Assembly (NCBI GenBank): GCA_002428485.1
Contig: DIWM01000015.1
Location: 1 to 7,660, forward strand
From: Deltaproteobacteria bacterium UBA6106
GTDB taxonomy: Bacteria > Desulfobacterota > Syntrophorhabdia > Syntrophorhabdales > Syntrophorhabdaceae
DNA: 7,660 nucleotides
Reading direction: 5' to 3'
The notes under the pieces are model-generated. The model saw only the letters and a program-made list of their open reading frames with translations, had not been told where the DNA came from and searched no databases. Made by a program: the position numbers and the translations under genes. How positions within the stretch are numbered: the first letter of the stretch is position 1; every line of letters starts with the position of its first letter. Below, piece after piece: positions 1 through 5,898 of the stretch.

Positions 1-92
1 TCGTTATGTTCCTGGGATGGATAAAAATACAAGGGGTCTGGCGTGAGCCTGAAGGGATCATCCGTTAGATTAAAAAACTTCAAATAATCCAT
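1..92 (-). CDS. ExeA/GspA/MshM-type AAA ATPase, N-terminal fragment (runs off the window)
   Basis: This is the 5' end of a gene cut by the window edge; only 30 full codons are present. The translation begins MDYLKFFNLTDDPF, followed by RLTPDPLYFYPSQEHN. Members of the ExeA/GspA/MshM ATPase family open with this pattern: a Tyr-Leu-x-Phe-Phe-x-Leu stretch, then Asp-Pro-Phe and a Thr-Pro-Asp-Pro motif just before the AAA domain. These cytoplasmic or inner-membrane-associated ATPases help secretin or pilus assembly, in some members together with a peptidoglycan-binding partner domain. The ATG at 92-90 lies 6 bases after the gspF-like stop, and a GAAGGGG ribosome site (108-102) sits inside the end of that gene, so the two are co-translated in one operon. 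The Walker motifs would lie beyond the window and cannot be checked. In MSHA loci mshM follows mshL; here it follows the platform gene. Confidence 0.85.
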   Translation of the reverse strand, partial: MDYLKFFNLTDDPFRLTPDPLYFYPSQEHN

Positions 93-98
93 TTTTTA

Positions 99-1316
99 TC
101 ACCCCTTCTCAAATTTTGTAACAACGTCATAAATGGGCAGTAAAAGGCCGATAATGATGACCGCGAATATAACGCCGACCACGGCGATCAGTATAGGTTC
201 TATCATCTTCCCCAGCTTTTCGGAGATGTCGCCCAATCTTTTATAGTAATAATTAGAGAGGAATCTGAACTGATTGTCGAGATTACCGCTCGATTCCCCG
301 ATATCCACCATCCTTGTCACAAGCGTAGGGAAAACGCCGTGCTGCCTCATGGCATCGGATATCCTGCTGCCGGTCATGATCTGATCTCTTATCTTTAAAA
401 GGACCCTCTTAAAAACTTCTGAACCTATAGCGTTTCCCACGATAACAAGCGATCTGTCTATCGTAATACCCGATACAACAAGGATTCTTAACTGCTCGGA
501 GAACATCGCGAGGAGCTTGTTGTAAACGAACTGCTTGACAAGCGGCAGTTTGATCTTCAGTAAATCTATATAAAACCGTGTGCCCTCCTTCTGCTTCAAG
601 ATCTTTAATGTGATGAAAAAGACCACTGGCATTAAAAGCATCACGTACCAGTAAGTTTGCACCAGGTTGCTGGCGGTGAACAGGAGCCGTGTTACAAACG
701 ATAATGGCATGCCCATATCTTTGATGATCACCATGATCTTTGGTAAAACATAGATCATCCAGAATACCAGCGCGCCCACGGTTACAACCAGGGCAAAGAT
801 TGGATAGATGAGGGCCCGTTTCACCATGGCTGCCAGATCTTCCATTTTCTGCAGGTGCTCCGCCACCTCCCCTATGCTCCCCTCAAGCCGTCCCGTTTCT
901 TCACCAATAGTGGCAAGCCGGATAAAGATATCGGGAAATACGTCTGGATGCTGGCCAAGAGCATTGGAAAAACTCGTTCCGGACTGGATCCTGTCCCGTA
1001 TATCATCTACAACCCGCTTGAGGTATTTGTTGTCTAACGTGTGGCTGATATCGTCGAGGGCATCAAGGATAGGGATGCCCGCCTTCATGATCACGGAAAG
1101 GTTCGACGCAAGCTCTGCAACCTCGCTCCTTTTGACCTTCCAGAAAGAAAGGCCCCTGACAATGCCTGTGGTAAGCCGGCTTGCCCTTGCAACGTCCAGT
1201 ACATTCAACCCGCGGGAAGCAAGATCGCCATAGACCGCTTCTATGGTATCTGCATCAGTAGTACCGCTCTTCAAAACACCGTCCTGGTCAATCGCTTTAT
1301 ATGAAAAAGTACTCAT
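99..1316 (-). CDS. gspF: GspF/PilC/MshG family inner-membrane platform protein
   Basis: This polytopic inner-membrane protein forms the platform on which the assembly ATPase acts to polymerise pilins or pseudopilins. Its 405 residues are the usual family length. Two homologous cytoplasmic T2SF domains are visible at about 67-190 and 270-392. Each has the conserved Gly-Glu signature: GEETGRLEGSI at 138-148 and IGESSGNLDNQF at 339-350. Hydrophobic segments lie at about 169-191, 223-240 and 371-396, the standard three-helix topology. A short N-terminal region (1-60, FSYKAIDQDG) is typical of the family. The ATG start is clear, but no Shine-Dalgarno-like sequence precedes it: the minus strand immediately upstream is a 7-base repeat array followed by AACTAAGATT. 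It lies between the ATPase gene (86-base gap) and the ExeA-like gene (6-base gap). GspF, PilC and MshG cannot be separated by sequence alone; the neighbouring MshL-like secretin favours MshG. Confidence 0.95.
   Translation of the reverse strand: MSTFSYKAIDQDGVLKSGTTDADTIEAVYGDLASRGLNVLDVARASRLTTGIVRGLSFWKVKRSEVAELASNLSVIMKAGIPILDALDDISHTLDNKYLKRVVDDIRDRIQSGTSFSNALGQHPDVFPDIFIRLATIGEETGRLEGSIGEVAEHLQKMEDLAAMVKRALIYPIFALVVTVGALVFWMIYVLPKIMVIIKDMGMPLSFVTRLLFTASNLVQTYWYVMLLMPVVFFITLKILKQKEGTRFYIDLLKIKLPLVKQFVYNKLLAMFSEQLRILVVSGITIDRSLVIVGNAIGSEVFKRVLLKIRDQIMTGSRISDAMRQHGVFPTLVTRMVDIGESSGNLDNQFRFLSNYYYKRLGDISEKLGKMIEPILIAVVGVIFAVIIIGLLLPIYDVVTKFEKG
102..108 (-). promoter_or_regulatory. Ribosome binding site of the ExeA-like gene
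   Basis: The minus strand reads GAAGGGG, 9 bases before the ATG at 92. It overlaps the last codons of the upstream gspF-like gene. This supports the start chosen for the truncated gene. Confidence 0.7.
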
Positions 1317-1323
1317 AATCTTA

Positions 1324-1399
1324 GTTCATGGCTCATAGCTGATAGCTCATAGCGAATCAAGATCTTAAGGCTTTTGCCATGAGCTATGAACTATGAGCT
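1324..1399. repeat. Facing 7-base repeat arrays (predicted mRNA hairpin) between the ATPase and GspF-like genes
   Basis: The left array at 1324-1353 reads GTTCATG, GCTCATA, GCTGATA, GCTCATA, then GC. The right array at 1376-1399 is in opposite orientation: GCCATGA, GCTATGA, ACTATGA, then GCT. Pairing 1331-1353 with 1376-1398 gives 20 Watson-Crick pairs out of 23. On the minus-strand transcript, two of the three differences become G-U pairs, leaving one C-C mismatch; the loop is 22 bases (1354-1375). The stem begins 4 bases after the ATPase stop codon and ends 14 bases before the gspF-like ATG. No T-tract follows, so it does not look like an intrinsic terminator. Confidence 0.85.
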
Positions 1400-1402
1400 G
1401 GT

Positions 1403-3052
1403 TTATCCTGCTACCCTCAGCACTTCCTCGACTGTCGTGATGCCTTCGACAACCTTCCGGACTGCATGATTCTTTAACGGCCTCATCCCTTTTTGAATTG
1501 CCCTTTCTTTAATTGCAGGCGCTGAAGCGCCCTCGTAAATCATTTGTTTGATCTCGTCATCTATAACAAGTATTTCGCCGATGACGGTCCTGCCCGTATA
1601 CCCCGTATTATTGCACTTGGCGCAGCCTGTGCCTTTAAAGCCTTTTGTTGCGGTGATGCCATGTTCCCGGAGTATTGCGGCCTCATGATCGTTCAATGTA
1701 TACTCGACCTTGCAGAAGCTGCATATCTTTCTCAACAACCTCTGCGCAACAATGGCAAGCAGCGACGAGGACATGAGGTACTTGTCCACGTTAAGGTCAA
1801 TGAGCCTCGGTATCGATGTTACCGCATCGTTCGTGTGAAGCGTTGTGATAACAAGGTGGCCGGTGATGGATGCCCTGATCGCGATCTTCGCTGTCTCTTC
1901 ATCCCTTATCTCACCGAGAAGGATCACATCGGGATCCTGCCTCATAAAATTTCTTCCTGCAAGGGCAAAATCATAACCGGCCCGTTCGAGCACCTGGGTT
2001 TGCCGTATGAAACTGAGCTTATACTCAACGGGGTCCTCGACGGTCAGCACGTTCCTTTCAAGGATATTCACTTCCCTCAAGGCAGAGTAGAGTGTTGTTG
2101 TTTTCCCGCTGCCTGTTGGTCCGGTGATAAGGATGACACCAAATGGTTTTTGAAACAGCGACCTGATCTTTTCAGTATCTTCAGGATCAAATCCAAGAAC
2201 CTCCATCCGAAGCAGGGTCCCCTTCCCGGACAGAACCCTCATAACGACATTTTCTCCATAAATGGTGGGAATGGTGGATACACGGATATCGTACCCTTTA
2301 TTCAGGAAAACAAAGGTGAAAGAGCCATCCTGCGGCAATCTCGTTTCTGCTATATCCAGATGGGAGAGAATCTTTATCCTTGATACAATACCAATGTGAA
2401 TCGTTTTGGGCAGACAGTGTCCGAATTGTAGTACACCGTCGATACGGTAAAAGATCTGCGTTACGTCGGCGGCCGGCGTAAAATGGATATCAGTAGCATT
2501 GTTCCGTATCCCTTCCACGATCAGCATATCCGTCATTGATACGACGTCGTTGCCTGTCGGGGAACCTGTCGTCTGAACGGCCTGAACAATCTTTTCCATC
2601 TGCTGATAAATGGGATTCTCAAGGAAATAATAGGCCTTTTCCATGGCATCATTGTAGGCGTCCCTGTCAACGATATAGATCTTTGCCTGTTTTTTCGTGA
2701 TACGCGTTACCGTGTCGATGGCCTTTATATTACCTGGTTCTGTAATCCCGATACTCACCTTCCCATCTTCCAGATCAAGGGGGATAAACTGATTCTTTTC
2801 CGCAACATCTTTCGGAACAAGCCGTAAGGCCTCCTCTGAAATGACGAACTCATCAAGGTCTACAAACTCTATACCCGACTGCTCGGCAAGGATCTGCCCC
2901 CTCTCTTTCGCCGATAAAAATCCAAGCTTGACGAGAACATCTCCCAGGAGGTCCCCGGTGATCTTGCTCTGGATGAGGGCGATATCAAGCTTCTTATCGG
3001 TAATTAATCCCTTTGCCTTGAGGATATCGCCTATCTTAACAGGTGCCGCCAT
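1403..3052 (-). CDS. gspE: GspE/PilB/MshE family assembly ATPase with MshEN-type N-terminal domain
   Basis: This cytoplasmic hexameric ATPase powers pilin or pseudopilin polymerisation through the GspF-like platform. The 549-residue length fits the family. The N-terminal region (about 1-140) is MshEN/GspE-N type, with two repeat motifs at 6-29 (KIGDILKAKGLI...) and 35-58 (LLGDVLVKLGFL...) separated by five residues, the layout of the c-di-GMP-binding MshEN domain. The N2E part has NNATDIHF (184-191) and YRIDGVL (202-208). The motor domain shows Walker A GPTGSGKTTT (311-320), the Asp box TVEDPVEY (337-344), Walker B VILLGEIRD (376-384) and the His box HLVITTLHTNDA (399-410). A zinc-type tetracysteine is present: C444, C447, C477 and C480. 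All catalytic motifs are intact. The ATG start follows a strong AAGGGGG site. The N-terminal domain and the context favour MshE over GspE of classic type II secretion. Confidence 0.97.
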   Translation of the reverse strand: MAAPVKIGDILKAKGLITDKKLDIALIQSKITGDLLGDVLVKLGFLSAKERGQILAEQSGIEFVDLDEFVISEEALRLVPKDVAEKNQFIPLDLEDGKVSIGITEPGNIKAIDTVTRITKKQAKIYIVDRDAYNDAMEKAYYFLENPIYQQMEKIVQAVQTTGSPTGNDVVSMTDMLIVEGIRNNATDIHFTPAADVTQIFYRIDGVLQFGHCLPKTIHIGIVSRIKILSHLDIAETRLPQDGSFTFVFLNKGYDIRVSTIPTIYGENVVMRVLSGKGTLLRMEVLGFDPEDTEKIRSLFQKPFGVILITGPTGSGKTTTLYSALREVNILERNVLTVEDPVEYKLSFIRQTQVLERAGYDFALAGRNFMRQDPDVILLGEIRDEETAKIAIRASITGHLVITTLHTNDAVTSIPRLIDLNVDKYLMSSSLLAIVAQRLLRKICSFCKVEYTLNDHEAAILREHGITATKGFKGTGCAKCNNTGYTGRTVIGEILVIDDEIKQMIYEGASAPAIKERAIQKGMRPLKNHAVRKVVEGITTVEEVLRVAG

Positions 3053-3059
3053 ATCAAAA

Positions 3060-3066
3060 CCCCCTT
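3060..3066 (-). promoter_or_regulatory. Strong ribosome binding site of the ATPase gene
   Basis: The minus strand reads AAGGGGG, 7 bases before the ATG at 3052. It fixes the start. It lies 4 bases from the edge of a 30-base repeat arm (3071-3100) that can pair with 3205-3234. Confidence 0.75.
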
Positions 3067-3070
3067 GTTA

Positions 3071-3234
3071 GCTCATAGCTCATGGCTCATAGCTCATAGC
3101 AAACAACATGCTGGATGTTTGTCCCTTGATGCTTATATATCTCATACGGTATCGATGTCGGGCTTCTATCAAGAATCCAGAAACCAGTATCCAGAATCAG
3201 GTTCGCTATCAGCTATCAGCCATGAGCTATGAGC
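3071..3234. repeat. 164-base spacer element bounded by 30-base inverted heptamer arrays
   Basis: The left arm (3071-3100) is four units GCTCATA, GCTCATG, GCTCATA, GCTCATA plus GC. The right arm (3205-3234) is GCTATCA, GCTATCA, GCCATGA, GCTATGA plus GC, which is the reverse complement of the left arm at 28 of 30 positions. The 104 bases between them hold a second heptamer family (3174-3201) and no credible gene. The element fills nearly all of the 187-base gap between the secretin stop (3240-3242) and the ATPase start (3052). It could be a small non-autonomous repeat element or simply paired arrays. No flanking target duplication is evident. Confidence 0.85.
3174..3201. repeat. Second heptamer family, four degenerate AATCCAG units
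   Basis: Four consecutive 7-base units read AATCCAG, AAACCAG, TATCCAG, AATCAGG. The array sits inside the spacer element just before its right inverted arm. The period of 7 matches the other arrays in the window, but the unit sequence is different. Confidence 0.75.
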
Positions 3235-3239
3235 CGCCT

Positions 3240-4829
3240 TTACATATTCACCAGCACCGGCTGCAATACTATGACAAGTTCAATCTTGCGTTCCAGCTTA
3301 TTACGGCTTTTGAACAGATATCCGAAGAGCGGGATATTGCCAAGAAAAGGTATCTGGTCATCGGTCAGCGACTCCTTCTGTTGTATCAGCCCCCCGATAA
3401 CGATGACATCTCCATGTCTCACTTTCACAGTAGTGCTCAGTTGCCGCAGGTCAACGGTCGGCAATGACAACTCAACAACTGTCGGGGTTCCTATATTCTT
3501 CGTGGTAAATTTCACCAGGTCTGATACAATGGGCGTTACTGTGAGAGATATCTCCCCGCTTTCGTTGATGTATGGAAGGATACCGATGAGGATGCCTGAG
3601 AGCACACTGTTCGTATCAACGGTGAAGGTTGTAACCGTTGCGGTTCCGGCAGTGGTCGTTGTCTCAACCTTTGAGATGTACGCCTCATTTCTTCCCACAG
3701 TTAAAAGTGCTGTCTGTCCGTTCATGATGTTTATTTTTGGGTTTGAAAGTGTCCTGACCTCTCCCTGTTCTTCTAAGGCTTTTACTGTAAAATTTAAATC
3801 TCCTTCGGCACCCCCGAAACTCGGGACACCGGCGATTGTAAAAACAGGGCCTGCGGTAGGCACTACGGTATTAAACCGTGTTGTGCCAAAGGTAAAGCTG
3901 CTTGTAGTCCTCCCTGCGCTCGTCATGAACCGGTCAACTAATGTCCAGTCAATTCCAAGCTGGAATACATCGGAAAGGGCAACCTCTATTATCCTTGCTT
4001 CGATCATAACCTGCCTGCCGATAGCCCTCTTCACTGACTTGATGTAGTTTTCAACCCTCTGAAGGTTTTTCTTCGAGGCAGTCACATAAACCATACCGGT
4101 AAGCCTGTTGATGGTATAACCCTGCTGAACCCCTGCTGTGGTTCCCCCTGCGCCTGCTGCCCCCAGTATGCTATCGATGGATTTTTCTATGGCATCCCAG
4201 AATTTAAAGGCTGTCTCGTCGCTTTTAATATTTTGCGTTATACTTCCCTTGATAGATGTGCTGCCGCCACCGCCGCCGCTGCTACTGCCTCCAGGGGTTA
4301 TATTCATAGCGCCGCCGAATATATCCCCCCCTACATCGACCCCGTATGTCTGTGTCATGGCAGGGTGGCCAAGCTCGAACATCCTCGTATCGACAGCCTT
4401 CACGATAAGGAGATTCTCTTCAACCTTATAAAAATAGTCAACAGCCGCAAAGATCGTGTTCAGGGCATTTTCAGCGGTTACGTTCTTGAGGGTAAGGTTC
4501 ACCTCTGTTTCGGGATCAACGCCTCTTTCCATGACGAGATTGAGGCTCGTCGCCTCTGCGATAACATGGAGAACATCCCTGAGAGGCGTCTTTCTTGCCG
4601 CAACATCAACAATCCTCGTCTTCAGAGGAGAGAGGTCTTCTGCCACGGGAACAAACTCAGGTGTTTTTGGCGGCATTGGTGACGGTTCCTCCACCCTGGT
4701 TTGTTTGAATTCTTCAGGGATTTTTACCTCCCGTTTGATGTTCGGTTTCGACAGGCCGCATGACAAGAGGACAAGACACGCACAAAAACATACAAAAATC
4801 CCGATCTTTGTTATCTTATTGTTAACCAT
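3240..4829 (-). CDS. mshL: MshL-type outer-membrane secretin, lipoprotein
   Basis: This protein forms the multimeric outer-membrane channel for the pilus or secreted substrate. Its 529 residues match MshL and are shorter than typical PilQ or GspD; no AMIN domain is seen. A lysine-bearing N-terminus and hydrophobic stretch (10-23) end in a lipobox LLSC with Cys24, so it is a predicted lipoprotein. An STN/N0 domain spans about 70-146 (PLRDVLHVIAEATSLNLVM). A Secretin_N_2-like region follows at 150-225 with a Gly/Ser-rich linker (180-190). An N1-like fold covers about 236-270 (NRLTGMVYVTASKKNLQRVE). The core begins near 272 (RQVMIEARIIEV) and carries the secretin signature HGDVIVIGGLI (472-482) and PFLGNIPLFGYLFK (494-507), ending in IELVIVLQPVLV. 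The ATG has a GAGGGAG ribosome site 4 bases upstream, within the preceding gene, which overlaps it by 19 bases. MshL is the best fit; another MSHA-like or T2SS-like secretin is possible. Confidence 0.95.
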   Translation of the reverse strand: MVNNKITKIGIFVCFCACLVLLSCGLSKPNIKREVKIPEEFKQTRVEEPSPMPPKTPEFVPVAEDLSPLKTRIVDVAARKTPLRDVLHVIAEATSLNLVMERGVDPETEVNLTLKNVTAENALNTIFAAVDYFYKVEENLLIVKAVDTRMFELGHPAMTQTYGVDVGGDIFGGAMNITPGGSSSGGGGGSTSIKGSITQNIKSDETAFKFWDAIEKSIDSILGAAGAGGTTAGVQQGYTINRLTGMVYVTASKKNLQRVENYIKSVKRAIGRQVMIEARIIEVALSDVFQLGIDWTLVDRFMTSAGRTTSSFTFGTTRFNTVVPTAGPVFTIAGVPSFGGAEGDLNFTVKALEEQGEVRTLSNPKINIMNGQTALLTVGRNEAYISKVETTTTAGTATVTTFTVDTNSVLSGILIGILPYINESGEISLTVTPIVSDLVKFTTKNIGTPTVVELSLPTVDLRQLSTTVKVRHGDVIVIGGLIQQKESLTDDQIPFLGNIPLFGYLFKSRNKLERKIELVIVLQPVLVNM

Positions 4830-5260
4830 CGCTCTCCCTCGTTATCTCTAAGCAATATACCATTTTTGTCGATCTTTTTAATCAGGCCGTTTTTAAATTT
4901 GTCACCTTCCCTTACAACCACTCCATCCACAATAGCGATCTTCGTGCGGTCTTTGATGAGAACCATGGAAATTCTCTGGCCCTCGCCTTTTTCCCCTCCC
5001 GGCGGAGCAAGTTCTGCAAGGTCCACAGGGGGGAAATCCTTTTGAGCGTCTTCTGTCCCGGAAAAGGGGCTGCTTACATCAGTCACTACAGCGGGGGTCC
5101 TCTCGATTATCCCGACCTTTTCATAATTAAATTGCACCAACTGTCTTTCATGCGGCAACAGTGAAGGTTTTATGTTCAGCATGGACATCCCAAATATTAT
5201 CATAATAATGACAACAACTGTAACAACTATAAGACGAATAATATCTTTAAACGTTCCCAT
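4811..5260 (-). CDS. PilP/GspC/MshK-like inner-membrane protein with HR-type periplasmic domain
   Basis: This small bitopic protein of 149 residues is likely to link the inner-membrane platform to the secretin. One membrane helix spans about 7-28 (IIRLIVVTVVVIIMIIFGMS) with a very short cytoplasmic N-terminus. A low-complexity Pro/Gly-rich linker runs from about 64 to 95. The C-terminal 96-148 (ISMVLIKDRTKIAIVDGVVV, then GDKF...KIDKNGILLRDNEGERWLTI) has the small beta-barrel pattern of the GspC homology region and PilP: a strand, a gly-asp turn, then an I-x-K-I-x-x-x-G-I-x-L motif. No PDZ domain is present, unlike full-length GspC. Its start lies 2 bases after the upstream stop, and its end overlaps the secretin start by 19 bases. 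Position directly before the secretin is where pilP and mshK lie. The family call is by fold pattern and context rather than strong identity. Confidence 0.85.
   Translation of the reverse strand: MGTFKDIIRLIVVTVVVIIMIIFGMSMLNIKPSLLPHERQLVQFNYEKVGIIERTPAVVTDVSSPFSGTEDAQKDFPPVDLAELAPPGGEKGEGQRISMVLIKDRTKIAIVDGVVVREGDKFKNGLIKKIDKNGILLRDNEGERWLTIR
4834..4840 (-). promoter_or_regulatory. Ribosome binding site of the secretin gene
   Basis: The minus strand reads GAGGGAG, 4 bases before the ATG at 4829. It lies within the last codons of the PilP/GspC-like gene. With the 19-base overlap it suggests coupled translation of the two proteins. Confidence 0.7.
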
Positions 5261-5262
5261 GC

Positions 5263-5898
5263 TTACCTGTTCACCGGTTTCCTGGCAGGAAGCTTTTCGG
5301 GTGGCTGAGAAGCCCCTGCTGTCTGCGTTTCTTTTGGCAACCTCAACTCTCCAATGATTTCATAAGCGACAAGCTGTTTTCCACTCTTTTTCTCGGACGC
5401 CGTAACGGCTGTCTTCTTCATGATAAGACTTTGTATGCTGAAAAAAGGGAACTTCATTACTTGCAATCTACCAATATTATTGACAAATATTGAGTAATCA
5501 CCAACGAATCCCTTGATCGTTACCGGCAGGCTCATTTCACCTTCCTTCGTGATAAACCCGGATACGGTTATTTCGGTGTTCGGCATGGTAGTTTTCAGGG
5601 TATCAAGGCTCATCAGCAAAGATTTCTCAGGTGTATCAACGAAGTAATGTGATGGAATAACGCTGTCCGATGCCGCAATTGTTTTTTTCATATCGGCGGT
5701 AAAATCACTTATCCTGATAAGACCACTACTCAGCTTGGCAAGGCTGTTCAGCGTCTCGTCCAGCGATCTCGCGTACTCGCCTGCAACAAGGCAAAGCAAC
5801 AGAATAATGAGGAAAACAGAGGCTGCATACAAATAGTAGGTAAACAACCTTTTTAATTTATTATCTGTTACCGGTACTCTTTTTATTGGGTTTTCCAT
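5263..5898 (-). CDS. PilO/GspM/MshJ-like inner-membrane platform protein
   Basis: This bitopic inner-membrane protein of 211 residues probably pairs with the GspL-like protein encoded just upstream. It has a basic cytoplasmic N-terminus (1-18), one membrane helix at about 19-41 (YLYAASVFLIILLLCLVAGE), then a helical stretch (45-80) like the PilO coiled coil. A ferredoxin-like periplasmic domain follows at about 90-190. The stretch VTIKGFVGDYSIFVNNIGRL (126-145) resembles the PilO/GspM core motif, in which a Gly-x-x-x-x-(Y/F) segment leads into the amphipathic helix. The C-terminal tail (190-211) is Pro-rich and probably disordered. The ATG overlaps the end of the upstream gene by 16 bases, and the stop is 2 bases before the next start, so all three are translationally linked. 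PilO, GspM and MshJ cannot be distinguished here. Confidence 0.85.
   Translation of the reverse strand: MENPIKRVPVTDNKLKRLFTYYLYAASVFLIILLLCLVAGEYARSLDETLNSLAKLSSGLIRISDFTADMKKTIAASDSVIPSHYFVDTPEKSLLMSLDTLKTTMPNTEITVSGFITKEGEMSLPVTIKGFVGDYSIFVNNIGRLQVMKFPFFSIQSLIMKKTAVTASEKKSGKQLVAYEIIGELRLPKETQTAGASQPPEKLPARKPVNR

Noticed and set aside
1544..2383. 279-residue plus-strand reading frame opposite the ATPase gene
   Set aside because: It is antisense to a fully conserved GspE-family gene and its Cys/Arg-rich translation looks like a frame shadow.
3132..3161. Possible internal promoter for the ATPase gene on the minus strand (CCGACA, 18 bases, TATAAG)
   Set aside because: The -35 box matches only four of six bases with a long spacer, and an AT-rich spacer gives such hits easily.
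3071..3234. CRISPR-like array
   Set aside because: The repeats are 7-base tandem units without spacers, and the two arms are inverted rather than direct.
3229..4047. 272-residue plus-strand reading frame opposite the secretin gene
   Set aside because: It is antisense to conserved secretin core motifs; its Ser/Thr/Val-rich translation follows from the opposite strand.
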